From IMG/VR virus record IMGVR_UViG_3300025769_000673, positions 1-27,249 of that record: a DNA stretch of 27,249 nucleotides, one strand, 5' to 3'. Shown here one piece after another: positions 9,315 through 17,546 of the stretch (position 1 is the stretch's first letter; each line of letters begins with the position of its first letter). This stretch comes from a virus. The translations under genes and the position numbers were made by a program. The notes under the pieces were generated by a model, which had not been told where the DNA came from, ran no database searches, and worked only from the letters and a program-made list of their open reading frames with translations.

Positions 9315-10481
9315 TTAAGCGTTAATATCGTATAACTGACTAATTAACTCAACCCTTTGACTTGGGTATCTGCGTAAATAATTTGCTCGCACTGTTTCAA
9401 ACCTATTTGATAATAAATTAATTCTCTCTGTACTAATCGGTATTGTCATTCCAACCTCTAAAGCACAAAAATATTTTAACACCTGATACTCTTCTGTTGT
9501 CATATTCAAAGTGTCTGTATCAGCACTAGATTCTTCTATCCATACCCCAGAACTGTTTTTCCATGGGAATTGTGAGTAATAAATAACCTCTACTGCATCA
9601 CCTAAACCAGCAACAATATTATCAAATAAATAACCTGTTAATGTGCTTGGTGTTGAACTAAAACTAATTGAAACTTTTAGGTAATCAATTACTGTTTCAT
9701 CAACAGTTCCTGTTTCTGTCGCATTTGCATAAGGAAACTCTACTAAATTCCACCCTACTTGAAATGCACTAAAATAAAATGGGGTTGTAGAAGTAACACT
9801 TTCATAATTACTTACATCATTACCCCAATCTAAAGTAACACCTGTAACATTTTCAACAGATGGGAAGTAAACCCAAACAAACAAAGAACCATCATCATCT
9901 AAATCACTAATATCAACTTGTGATGCTGTACTATTTACGATACTTAATGTCGTACCCAGTGCAGCTAAGTCACAAGAGATAGAAGCAGCACCTGTAATCA
10001 TATTAACCTCATTTATTGCAATATTTGTACCATTATCAGTAGCAGTCCATGTACCATTCTCGGTTAAAGAGTTCATTTTATGCAAGATAATTTGATTTGA
10101 ATCTGTTACAAATTTACCCATCAACCACTTCTGGTTATTATCATAGTCCAGTGCGTATGTATTAGTATAAAAATTTCTATTAAACTCTTCTATTGGTACA
10201 TTTGTATATTCTGTGTTTGATGCTTGGAGTTTATCTGAGGTTTTTTGAATATCAATAATAGCGTCCCCTTTAACATCACTTGGTAATGTATAGCGAAAAA
10301 TATTATCATACAAAACATTAACACCCTGTGTATGTCGAATGGTTGATTTGAAATCAATATCTTCAAACAATGTTAAAATCGCATTGTTTATGTTACGACG
10401 TAAACCAACGGCACTAACATTCTGATTCCCAATCAATCCATTTACATCGCTTTTTAAATTACTGTATGAATAAGTTGCCAT
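9315..10481 (-). CDS. tail adaptor (head-tail connector) with inserted jelly-roll domain
   Basis: Residues 1-135 and about 292-388 are helical and resemble podovirus adaptor subunits, ending in a long basic helix (LLSNRFETVRANYLRRYP). Between them, about 140-291 forms a separate beta-sandwich with features of carbohydrate-binding jelly rolls: FVWVYFP, GWNLVEFPY and, at the end, GYLFDNI. Podovirus adaptors are usually around 150-230 residues, so the 388-residue length is explained by this insertion. The adaptor connects portal to nozzle, and the nozzle gene follows three bases downstream. Role by context plus terminal helices is fairly sure; sugar binding by the insert is inference. Confidence 0.7.
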   Translation of the reverse strand: MATYSYSNLKSDVNGLIGNQNVSAVGLRRNINNAILTLFEDIDFKSTIRHTQGVNVLYDNIFRYTLPSDVKGDAIIDIQKTSDKLQASNTEYTNVPIEEFNRNFYTNTYALDYDNNQKWLMGKFVTDSNQIILHKMNSLTENGTWTATDNGTNIAINEVNMITGAASISCDLAALGTTLSIVNSTASQVDISDLDDDGSLFVWVYFPSVENVTGVTLDWGNDVSNYESVTSTTPFYFSAFQVGWNLVEFPYANATETGTVDETVIDYLKVSISFSSTPSTLTGYLFDNIVAGLGDAVEVIYYSQFPWKNSSGVWIEESSADTDTLNMTTEEYQVLKYFCALEVGMTIPISTERINLLSNRFETVRANYLRRYPSQRVELISQLYDINA

Positions 10482-10490
10482 ATATTTTAA

Positions 10491-10775
10491 TTACCACTTA
10501 ACTTTATTACTCCAGAATGCCGCACTCATTTTACCCTTAGCTATATTCTTAGCATGTCGAGCCTTAAACGACTTCTTTCGGGCTTTCTCAGAGGCTGTTT
10601 TAGGGTTTTTACCTGCACCTTTTACCCCTTGTTGACCAAATCTTATTAACTTAGTTTTATCACCAACCTTTGCCAATACAACATGTGATTTAGTAGGGTG
10701 ACTAGGAGTACGCTTTGGTTTATTTACCCCTTTAAGTCCATATTTCTTAAGTTTTTTTTTAATAGCCTCTGACAT
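10491..10775 (-). CDS. small very basic phage protein
   Basis: The 94-residue protein has about 28 lysines and arginines. Its C-terminal half carries RKKSFKARHAKNI and ends SAAFWSNKVKW, a combination I recall from small uncharacterised proteins of many tailed phages. The charge suggests nucleic-acid binding or a structural role inside the head; no known function. It lies between a putative holin and the tail adaptor and starts one base after the upstream stop (TAATATG). Confidence 0.75.
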   Translation of the reverse strand: MSEAIKKKLKKYGLKGVNKPKRTPSHPTKSHVVLAKVGDKTKLIRFGQQGVKGAGKNPKTASEKARKKSFKARHAKNIAKGKMSAAFWSNKVKW

Positions 10776-10776
10776 A

Positions 10777-11067
10777 TTATTTTATAATTTCTTTATCAGT
10801 ATTAAGGCGTAAGTAAATACCCATCATACCAACAACTGATAACAAAACCTCTTTGAAATCAGCATCACCTGTAACAAGGAAGCCAATACCAGCCATTAAA
10901 GCTACAATACTTAACCACATTGTTCGTGATTCATACCACTTTTTACCTTGTTTTTTTGCCATACCTTTATTGTTTAAATATTTATTTAAAGCATTCATAT
11001 CTTTCGTCATTAATTGTATGGAGGGTTCTTCGTCCCCCATATAATCCCTCACTTCTTGAAAAGACAT
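10777..11067 (-). CDS. putative holin, two membrane segments
   Basis: The 96-residue protein has a soluble N-terminal part, a basic patch KKQGKKWYESR, then membrane segments at about 50-66 and 73-87 and a charged tail. This layout, including a 'KKWYESRT-WL' entry to the first segment, is common in class II holin-like phage proteins. I chose ATG 11067 over the GTG at 11076. That puts the start one base after the stop of the upstream cysteine-peptidase gene (TAATATG), a junction used repeatedly in this operon. Location beside a putative endolysin supports a lysis role, but small two-helix virion proteins would look similar. Confidence 0.65.
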   Translation of the reverse strand: MSFQEVRDYMGDEEPSIQLMTKDMNALNKYLNNKGMAKKQGKKWYESRTMWLSIVALMAGIGFLVTGDADFKEVLLSVVGMMGIYLRLNTDKEIIK

Positions 11068-11068
11068 A

Positions 11069-12025
11069 TTAAACACTTTTAAAATCTACATGCTCAAATA
11101 AATCAAATTGAGCTGTAGTTATATTAACTGTGTTATGCTCACCTTTATTTCGAATCTCATATTGCATCAAAATCTTTGCTAGATCATCTACGACAATTTT
11201 ATCATCTATAAATAAACCAGCTCTACCAGCACCCTCAGCCTCAAACACTAAGGCGTTTTGTTTAAGATTAGGTTTTTTCATAGTTTTTTCTTTAATATTA
11301 AAACGCATTGCCATTTTGTCGATAGGATAATCCCAAGCTAATTTCTTGGTAAACGGTGCATAGTGGTCAAACACCAACCAATACTTACCCTCTTTATACC
11401 CAACCAGTGTTAAAGCATGATTAGACTGCCATTTATCTGTATGTATTATACCGTTTATAGCGTCACGTTGGGAAGGATATGGCACTGTAATTTGTAATGG
11501 GCTAAAACGTAACGCATACATTTTATCAATAGCACTAGTTATATCTACCCATTCATAATGAAAATCATACAACTCTAAACTTGCCTTACCTTTTCTTAAA
11601 ATTTCTTCTGGTATTTCTTTGTAAAAATCATCCCAATCAAAGTCACCATCACCATCTTGATCTACAGGATTAAACAACCATTCAACCTCATTTACAACAC
11701 CATACTCACGAATAGCATCAGCTACTCGATACAACCAATTACCCCTTGTAGTAGTACCAGATACTTTTGCCAAGAAACGGTCGGAGAAATTTATAGACCG
11801 TCCATATCGTTTTTTAAACATTATCTCTAAACAGTTTAGGGCAGAAAAACTAACACAACCCTGAGAATCAAACTTCCATTGTTCTATTGCATGTTGTTTC
11901 TCGTTATTCGGTAGAAATGCTTTCCATTGACCAGTATGTTGTAATACCTGGTATTCCATAGCAGTAAACCCACCAAAACGCCAATCTGAGACACGAGGTA
12001 ATTTATTAATTAATCCTGCATTCAT
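11069..12025 (-). CDS. papain-like cysteine peptidase with EF-hand loop, candidate endolysin
   Basis: In this 318-residue protein, Q55-G-C57 within DSQGCVSFSALN matches the oxyanion Gln and catalytic Cys of papain-fold peptidases. H203 (in SNHALTLVGY) and D220 (in YWLVFDHY) complete the triad pattern. Residues 122-133 (DQDGDGDFDWDD) form a canonical EF-hand loop with acidic residues at positions 1, 3, 5 and 12, so calcium probably binds. No signal peptide is present. It lies next to a holin-like gene and two small membrane proteins and starts with TAATATG. A peptidoglycan endopeptidase used in lysis is the likeliest role; a virion-maturation protease is the alternative. Confidence 0.7.
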   Translation of the reverse strand: MNAGLINKLPRVSDWRFGGFTAMEYQVLQHTGQWKAFLPNNEKQHAIEQWKFDSQGCVSFSALNCLEIMFKKRYGRSINFSDRFLAKVSGTTTRGNWLYRVADAIREYGVVNEVEWLFNPVDQDGDGDFDWDDFYKEIPEEILRKGKASLELYDFHYEWVDITSAIDKMYALRFSPLQITVPYPSQRDAINGIIHTDKWQSNHALTLVGYKEGKYWLVFDHYAPFTKKLAWDYPIDKMAMRFNIKEKTMKKPNLKQNALVFEAEGAGRAGLFIDDKIVVDDLAKILMQYEIRNKGEHNTVNITTAQFDLFEHVDFKSV

Positions 12026-12026
12026 A

Positions 12027-12134
12027 TTACGCTGTTCTTCGTGCCTTACGAGGCGTTGTCTTTGCTTTACGTTTATAAGTCATTTTCTTACTAGACTTAT
12101 GTTTCATTTTCTTCCCATTTTTTTTATATCGCAT
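12027..12134 (-). CDS. 35-residue protamine-like basic peptide
   Basis: ATG 12134 to TAA 12027 encodes 35 residues, of which about 18 are Lys or Arg and none is Asp or Glu. The frame fits exactly between its neighbours: one base after the TAG of the 57-residue membrane protein (TAGTATG) and one base before the ATG of the peptidase gene (TAATATG). Such a peptide could neutralise and condense DNA, as the J peptide does in microviruses, or bind RNA; that function is inference. It is too short to be called by usual gene finders. Confidence 0.6.
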   Translation of the reverse strand: MRYKKNGKKMKHKSSKKMTYKRKAKTTPRKARRTA

Positions 12135-12135
12135 A

Positions 12136-12309
12136 CTATTCTATTTCAAATGAATCTTGATACCAATGTGTAAAATCGTTTATACTCTGTGATGTTTCTA
12201 TGTTTGTTTTATGCTCAAAATAAACTGTTACTAATGATAAGAACAGTATTATAGATATTAAAAACAAGAAAACAATAACAGAAATTTTGTAAATATTATC
12301 TAACTTCAT
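12136..12309 (-). CDS. 57-residue single-pass membrane protein of the lysis region
   Basis: ATG 12309 overlaps the TGA of the upstream gene (ATGA), which implies translational coupling. The product has a short polar start (MKLDNIYK), one strong membrane segment (about residues 9-30) and a polar tail to residue 57. It lies between an XhlA-like protein and the cysteine peptidase, so an antiholin, spanin-like or accessory lysis role is plausible. No sequence family is recognised. Confidence 0.65.
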   Translation of the reverse strand: MKLDNIYKISVIVFLFLISIILFLSLVTVYFEHKTNIETSQSINDFTHWYQDSFEIE

Positions 12310-12653
12310 AACACATCTTTAACAAACATAAGTACTAATGGAATAACAACTGCAAGTAAAATTACATCAGTTACAATTAAGCCTCCAGTAACCATTAATC
12401 TCCATTTTGTATTTTTATCAACCTCACTTTTCATATCCTTAAAGCCATCTGTCATTAAAACTTTGATTTCACCTAATGACTTTTCTACATTCTCATTGTC
12501 TTTTTGCAGTGAAAATATTACAGGTTGAATACTTGTCTCTAAATGTTCCATACGCCTCGAATGTTCAGAAGTCGCCTTTTCTAGATCAGCGATTCTATGT
12601 TGGAGTACTTTTAAATCCTCAATCTTGCAGTTCTTATATTTTTTTTCCTCCAT
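12306..12653 (-). CDS. coiled-coil membrane protein, XhlA-like
   Basis: The 115-residue protein is a long charged coiled coil (about 10-80) followed by NTKWRLMVTGG and a C-terminal membrane segment (about 87-110). The arrangement matches haemolysin XhlA-type phage proteins, which sit at the membrane and cooperate with holins. Genes for a 57-residue membrane protein (ATGA overlap), a basic peptide, a peptidase and a two-helix putative holin follow, so this is probably the first gene of the lysis set. The match is by architecture, not by a diagnostic motif. Confidence 0.6.
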   Translation of the reverse strand: MEEKKYKNCKIEDLKVLQHRIADLEKATSEHSRRMEHLETSIQPVIFSLQKDNENVEKSLGEIKVLMTDGFKDMKSEVDKNTKWRLMVTGGLIVTDVILLAVVIPLVLMFVKDVL

Positions 12654-12664
12654 ACCTTTAATTT

Positions 12665-12943
12665 TTAGACTAATTGTTGATACACACCCCCACTAATATT
12701 CGAAACTTCACTTCCTAAATCATTTTTTACACCTGTTAGAAATGTATTTAAGTCAGCAACGGTTTTTGTGTCTGGTAAAGAAAATACAAATTGTAAGCTC
12801 CCACCAAAATTACTTGATCTAGAACTGTCCACTGTACCTCCATATGTTGCTAATCGTGCACTAAACGAATTTAATACATCTTGGAAGCTTGCATTTACTC
12901 CCAATACACCTTGTACAGTGTAAGTTGCTTCATAGTTCGCCAT
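12665..12943 (-). CDS. small protein of unknown function
   Basis: The 92-residue product has mixed alpha/beta character (alternating strand-helix pattern, no cysteines, no membrane segment) and ends shortly after SNISGGVYQQLV. It lies 11 bases before the XhlA-like gene, after the head-fibre group. The length and gene fit indicate a real gene. I do not recognise the family. Confidence 0.65.
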   Translation of the reverse strand: MANYEATYTVQGVLGVNASFQDVLNSFSARLATYGGTVDSSRSSNFGGSLQFVFSLPDTKTVADLNTFLTGVKNDLGSEVSNISGGVYQQLV

Positions 12944-13011
12944 ACTTTTTTATTTTATAAATTAATTACTTGTCCATATACTACCGCACCTTGTAGTTGT
13001 AATTTGCGATA

Positions 13012-13527
13012 TTATTGCTTTAATTCATTAGTTAAGTATTGTAAATGAATTGTTACAATTGCTAGATCCCCTGTCATTGTATCACCAGCATCCGCTGCCT
13101 TCCGATACAGTCGAAAACTTAATACATCATCTACCGCTAAAGCAGCACCACTAATTGTTAAACTATCAGCTTCCATCATTACCTCAGCAGATTGATTATT
13201 TGCCAAAGTTTTAGTTGATTCAATAGTGGTAGTTGATGGTGTACCATCTTCATCAGCACCAATTGAAGCGTACTCCAAACCAATTATAAATGCTTTTGTA
13301 CCTGTTTGTGCGGATACGTTCATACAGTGTATCTTTGCACTAATATCTTCCCCACTCTTCCAGTCCGCTGGTACATGTGTAGAAATATAAACGCTTTCCT
13401 CAGTCGAAGCGTCTGCTAATAAAACTGCATTAACACCAATATGATCTTCTGTCATAGGGTTTGACGATGGTTTACCAGATGCTACCGCTGAGATTACTAT
13501 TTCACGCTGTTTGTTCCCTATATACAT
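13012..13527 (-). CDS. beta-rich minor virion protein
   Basis: The 171-residue product is predicted mostly beta strand, with a C-terminal segment AGDTMTGDLAIVTIHLQYL typical of small jelly-roll phage structural proteins found beside fibres. It is preceded, three bases upstream, by a fibre-like gene. After its TAA the same frame continues for 18 sense codons with normal-looking codon use before the next TAA at 12955-12957. A head decoration or fibre-cap role is likely; the exact role is unknown. Confidence 0.65.
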   Translation of the reverse strand: MYIGNKQREIVISAVASGKPSSNPMTEDHIGVNAVLLADASTEESVYISTHVPADWKSGEDISAKIHCMNVSAQTGTKAFIIGLEYASIGADEDGTPSTTTIESTKTLANNQSAEVMMEADSLTISGAALAVDDVLSFRLYRKAADAGDTMTGDLAIVTIHLQYLTNELKQ

Positions 13528-13530
13528 ACT

Positions 13531-14478
13531 CTATATAATAAACCAATTAGAACCGTCACTATATAATGTTACAGACGCATAATTTGTTGAAATTGTTGCT
13601 GTCGCAACACCATCAATTGTCTCTAAACCACCTGTATCAATTGTAATATTATTAGTCCCTGCATTACCACCAGCGTCTTTTACAATAATTACACGACCAC
13701 TAACTACCTGTGCACTTGGTAATGTTAAGCTTGTTACTGCACCTGTATTGGTATATGTAACATTCAAAATATAATCCGTAACTAATAAATCATATGTAGC
13801 AGCGTTTACAGTTGTAACACCTACTTTTTTACCAGTAGTAGACGTGTCCCAAAGTCCCGAACCAACTTCTAAAACTGCATTTGTTACATCGTGACTAAAT
13901 GCTAACCATTCATCAGTAGCAGTACTAAACGATGTTTGAGATGTAATGTAAAATTTTGGGTCAGCACTTGTACCAGCGTTAAATGCAACGTCTTGATTCA
14001 ATGCAGTACATAACACAAATGGAGCATCATTTTGTACACCAAGTCGTAAGTCTGCTGTACCAATAACACTGTTACCACCAATTCGTCCCTGTGTACCAAA
14101 TAAAATGTCATTATTCGCAGAAACAATAAAGGTAGAATTAAAGTTTACTGGTGTATTAAATAAAATTTGATTAGATACATCCTTACCTAAAAACTCAAAA
14201 AAGACACCGTTCCAACCGTATGACATCCATTTACTAGCGTCTGCACTTGTCATCACTAATTTCGGATGTGTTGTACCATCTAAAATACCTAAATCAACAT
14301 CCTTAATCGCAGATTCTACCCCCATTAAAAACACTGGTACGTTAGTTGCATCACCTGCTGGCAAACCAAGTTTAAGCATATTAGCATTTGCATCTGCTGT
14401 ATCCCACTCTAAACATGCTTCACCAATTATTAATGGCTCGTCTGGTCCAGAAACTAAACTTCCAAAAATTGAACTCAT
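13531..14478 (-). CDS. head- or tail-fibre protein
   Basis: The 315-residue protein is beta-rich with many G, N, T and S. Its C-terminal module (about 235-315: LPSAQVVSGRVIIVKD ... YSDGSNWFII) is a recurring trimeric-fibre ending. It lies in the block between capsid and lysis genes with two other fibre-like or decoration proteins. That position is typical for head fibres in podoviruses, whereas the receptor-binding fibre at 5543-7480 sits with the tail genes. Its target is unknown. Confidence 0.7.
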   Translation of the reverse strand: MSSIFGSLVSGPDEPLIIGEACLEWDTADANANMLKLGLPAGDATNVPVFLMGVESAIKDVDLGILDGTTHPKLVMTSADASKWMSYGWNGVFFEFLGKDVSNQILFNTPVNFNSTFIVSANNDILFGTQGRIGGNSVIGTADLRLGVQNDAPFVLCTALNQDVAFNAGTSADPKFYITSQTSFSTATDEWLAFSHDVTNAVLEVGSGLWDTSTTGKKVGVTTVNAATYDLLVTDYILNVTYTNTGAVTSLTLPSAQVVSGRVIIVKDAGGNAGTNNITIDTGGLETIDGVATATISTNYASVTLYSDGSNWFII

Positions 14479-14490
14479 ATATATTAGTGT

Positions 14491-14826
14491 TTATGAATAA
14501 GTAGCTGAGAGTACCAAACCAGTTGTTGGATCTGTATTTCCTGTTGGTGTGGTTGTACAAGCATATGTTACACCTGTTTTGAACCGTAAACTTGGGATAT
14601 AATCATCAACTGTCCCTGAATTACCTAAAACTGGTATTACATAGTCTGGTGTTGTTGTACCAACTGTAACATCAGCAGCTAATGCGTCAAAAATTTGTAC
14701 ATATGCAGTTGCTGAATTGGGATTTTCAACTATAATTTTGTGTAAATGCGTTCTACCAACATTTAATGTTTGAGCTGTGTTGTTACCATCTCCATCAAAA
14801 TATGGTAAAGAATAATATTCTGCCAT
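14491..14826 (-). CDS. small beta-rich virion protein
   Basis: The product is 111 residues from ATG 14826 (MAEYYSLPYF). A longer frame from TTG at 14868 is less likely because its first 14 codons come from a hairpin-rich intergenic stretch. The sequence reads like a single beta domain (HKIIVENPNSATAYVQIFDA) of the type found in phage head or fibre accessory proteins that cover a surface. No catalytic residues. It lies between a 52-residue helical protein and a fibre gene. Confidence 0.65.
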   Translation of the reverse strand: MAEYYSLPYFDGDGNNTAQTLNVGRTHLHKIIVENPNSATAYVQIFDALAADVTVGTTTPDYVIPVLGNSGTVDDYIPSLRFKTGVTYACTTTPTGNTDPTTGLVLSATYS

Positions 14827-14841
14827 AATTTTTTTATTAAA

Positions 14842-14876
14842 AATAAGCTTATTAAGTAGGATAGCCAAAGCTACCC
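14842..14876 (-). terminator. tandem hairpins, possible attenuator
   Basis: Read leftward, a 7-bp stem (14876-14870 with 14865-14859, one G-U pair, loop TTTG) is followed by the palindrome AATAAGCTTATT (14853-14842) and a TTT run. It lies in the gap before ATG 14826. It could trim or reduce transcription within the head-fibre block; evidence is structural only. Confidence 0.4.
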
Positions 14877-14889
14877 CACCAAGATAAAA

Positions 14890-15048
14890 TTATTTTTCAT
14901 CTTTTTTTATAAACGACTGCAATTCACGAGCCATTGATAATAAACTATCCGCCTCTTGGAAACCCTGTACAGGTACTCGATTTAACGCATTAATAAGATA
15001 TTGAATCTTCTCTTCTGTTATTTCGATTTTAATATTTTTATTTTCCAT
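14890..15048 (-). CDS. 52-residue helical protein
   Basis: ATG 15048 to TAA 14890 encodes a charged, helical 52-residue protein (MENKNIKIEITEEK ... ELQSFIKKDEK). It has no cysteines and no membrane segment. Codon use matches the neighbouring structural genes and it fills the gap between two fibre-like genes, so I take it as real. It may be a small assembly chaperone or accessory protein; nothing in the sequence decides this. Confidence 0.65.
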   Translation of the reverse strand: MENKNIKIEITEEKIQYLINALNRVPVQGFQEADSLLSMARELQSFIKKDEK

Positions 15049-15071
15049 ACCAATCTTAGTTTAATTTATTG

Positions 15072-16070
15072 TTAAGCTACCGCTGCTGCACCACCTAATC
15101 CTACTACATACCATCCACCTGTCGATGAATATACTAACTCAGCAGAATCTCCTAAGTCATTAAATGTAATAGTTGAACCACCTGCCAATGTTGTAGGTGT
15201 CAATATCGCTGTATCAGCTGGAGCTGTTTCATCAACATATAAAAGTGTAATACGTTGCCCTTCTTCACCATCTACTAATGTTAAAGCGTCACCAGTACCA
15301 GTCGTAATAATTTCATGGATACGTCCAGTAATTGGAACTGCAGCTGCACCAGAAGAAGATGTAATACCAGAATGAATTTCTGCACCTTCCAAGATAACTG
15401 CACCGTCAGAAATAGTAATTGAACCTGTCGTAGCGTGACCTGTTGTTAATACTAAATCAAATTCACCAGAAGAAGCAATTGTAGGAGCGTTCGCACCGTC
15501 ACCAACATTTATGATTGGCTCAGAAGCAATAAATTCACCTGAAATAATAGAACTCAAAGTTCCACCATTCATTGCTCGAAGCAACACTGCTGAACTTTCA
15601 GACGCATCAGTAGCATCTAAAATTGTTGCTGATAAATCACCATAAACAACCTTATTATCAACATCTGACACACCTGATAACCGCAAGATACCTGGCGAAT
15701 CACCTGCCACAACACTTGCAGATTCTTGGAATAATTCCAATACTGCACCAGTTGCACCAGCTTCTTCAGAGTATACCTGAGCAATACCAGCAGCCTTTGG
15801 TGATAATCGTAAATCGATATTAGTATCTGTACCAGAAACACCTAATACAGGAGCAATTGTTGTTTCAGCATTTGTAATAGATAAACTATTCACAGCAGAA
15901 GCAACTACACCCCATGTTAAAGCAGCGTTACCGTTATTATCTAAGAACTCATCACCATCAGTGATTTCAATACCAGCTGATTCAACGATCTTACCACTTG
16001 AGTTGATTACAGTAGTACCATTAACTTTAAAACCACCAAGAGCGTCAAAAGAATCATTTGTTTTTCCCAT
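15072..16070 (-). CDS. head fibre / fibre-like virion protein
   Basis: The 332-residue protein opens with DALGGFKVNGTTVINSSGKI, a start seen in phage fibre-like proteins. It continues as a repetitive beta structure rich in G, A, S and T and closes with a module (about 260-332) ending AELVYSSTGGWYVVGL, the same type of ending as in the two other fibre proteins here. It directly follows the major capsid gene, so attachment to the head is likely. Confidence 0.7.
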   Translation of the reverse strand: MGKTNDSFDALGGFKVNGTTVINSSGKIVESAGIEITDGDEFLDNNGNAALTWGVVASAVNSLSITNAETTIAPVLGVSGTDTNIDLRLSPKAAGIAQVYSEEAGATGAVLELFQESASVVAGDSPGILRLSGVSDVDNKVVYGDLSATILDATDASESSAVLLRAMNGGTLSSIISGEFIASEPIINVGDGANAPTIASSGEFDLVLTTGHATTGSITISDGAVILEGAEIHSGITSSSGAAAVPITGRIHEIITTGTGDALTLVDGEEGQRITLLYVDETAPADTAILTPTTLAGGSTITFNDLGDSAELVYSSTGGWYVVGLGGAAAVA

Positions 16071-16088
16071 GTTTTTAGTGGTTATTTA

Positions 16089-17039
16089 TTATCCTGCGTT
16101 ACCTACAATTCCGCTTGGGTTTGTTGCACCTGTTAATTGTCGGAACTTAGCCTTAACTAAAGCTTGGAAGTCATCACGAACATTTGATGGTACATAATCC
16201 ATCTTAAACCCACCTGACATTACACGTCGGAACGGTGTATTATCTGAGATTAAGAAGAAAGCTGTATCAGAACCTGCTGTGATTCCTTGAGAAGCACTTA
16301 CTGCTGAACCTAAGAATGGTGACTGTTTAACCATAATTCGGTATTTGCTAGAGTAATACACATTAGAATCGTTATCAGTTGTACCAGATTTTAACTCAGA
16401 TTCAGTAATTGTAACTGCTTCATCAAATAATGCTGGAGGAACTAATAAACAGCTTGGTCGATATAAACCTAAAGTTCCTTTTTGGCTTTTCATTTGTTGT
16501 AACTGTGTGATCATAGTAACCAATACAGACCGTGATAATGAACCTGTTGCTAAGTTATCGATTGTATCACCAGCTAAAGATGTGTGTGAATTGTTGAAAA
16601 TTGAAACACCATCATAAGTAGTTGCACCTGAGAAACCGTCTCGGAAAGGTTCGAAACCATATAATTCCATTGATGCTACTGCTGCATCTCGCATATCAGA
16701 TAAAATGTTTGCTACTGCAAAATGTTGAGATGAATCTCTTTCAAAGTTATCTGGGATTAATTCAAATTGGTCATAATCCTTTGTTGTATATGTTTTTTCA
16801 GCACCTGATTTTCGAGATGTGTAGTTTCCTGAGCTTTGCTCACCACTTAATTTAAAGTAACCACCACCCCCAAAAGGAGCTTCAATGAAAGCTGAGTTTG
16901 GAGTATCAACTTGAGCAAAGATTTCTGGAGATGCAACTGAAGCCATATCTGGCACATTACCCATGTTAAAATTAACATCATATTCAACCGCATCTAACGC
17001 TGTCTTTACTAAATTTTGACTAATACTTGAACGAGCCAT
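16089..17039 (-). CDS. major capsid protein, HK97 fold
   Basis: The product is 316 residues. Features of Mu gpT/HK97-type major head proteins include a long N-terminal helix, a mid region ELYGFEPFRDG, then GLYRPSCLLVPPALFDEA. The ending is AFFLISDNTPFRRVMSGG followed by a segment rich in basic and aromatic residues. The gene sits downstream of scaffold and decoration-type genes and is flanked by head fibre genes. The N-terminal part carries no obvious protease delta domain, which fits assembly on a separate scaffold protein. It starts at ATG 17039. Confidence 0.85.
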   Translation of the reverse strand: MARSSISQNLVKTALDAVEYDVNFNMGNVPDMASVASPEIFAQVDTPNSAFIEAPFGGGGYFKLSGEQSSGNYTSRKSGAEKTYTTKDYDQFELIPDNFERDSSQHFAVANILSDMRDAAVASMELYGFEPFRDGFSGATTYDGVSIFNNSHTSLAGDTIDNLATGSLSRSVLVTMITQLQQMKSQKGTLGLYRPSCLLVPPALFDEAVTITESELKSGTTDNDSNVYYSSKYRIMVKQSPFLGSAVSASQGITAGSDTAFFLISDNTPFRRVMSGGFKMDYVPSNVRDDFQALVKAKFRQLTGATNPSGIVGNAG

Positions 17040-17066
17040 AATTTATTTTTTAATTTATTAAAAGTC

Positions 17067-17528
17067 TTACGCTGCACGCACGATATTATCTGGATCAACT
17101 GAAATATCAATTGTACCTTTATCTGCATCGTAATTTTCTACAAATAAAACTCCATTTGTAGTATCGTTTTCATCTACTGTTTGATCATTAGAAGTTACAT
17201 CTAATGTTACCTTTGTGTTTAAAATAGATTTTGCTAAATTCCCTGAAGTTGTAGCTTGTCCTCGGAAAGAACAATGTTCAGCATCATAGACTAAATATAA
17301 TCCATCAACTGAAGCTGTTACAGCGTCAAGAATTTGTGCCACTACACCAACCCATTTTTGAGCATTTGAAGCACCATTAGAAGGTAATACTGCATATTCA
17401 GCATCAGCCCCTGTGTTTTGTACTAACCATTGACCTGCTTCTGGAGCTGTAGAACCAGCTTTTACATATACCAATCGGTATTTAGGTCGTGACTGTAATG
17501 GAAGAAATGGAATTGTTTGATTTGCCAT
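17067..17528 (-). CDS. head decoration-type protein
   Basis: The 153-residue, beta-rich protein has a proline-rich start (TIPFLPLQSRPKYRLVYV). It contains alternating strands resembling capsid-stabilising decoration proteins that bind outside the HK97 shell (AGQWLVQNT, KWVGVVAQILDAV). It is the first gene after the internal terminator and lies immediately before the major capsid gene. A decoration protein next to the capsid gene is common; no diagnostic motif proves it. Confidence 0.65.
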   Translation of the reverse strand: MANQTIPFLPLQSRPKYRLVYVKAGSTAPEAGQWLVQNTGADAEYAVLPSNGASNAQKWVGVVAQILDAVTASVDGLYLVYDAEHCSFRGQATTSGNLAKSILNTKVTLDVTSNDQTVDENDTTNGVLFVENYDADKGTIDISVDPDNIVRAA

Positions 17529-17546
17529 ATTCTTGGTTTAATTAAT

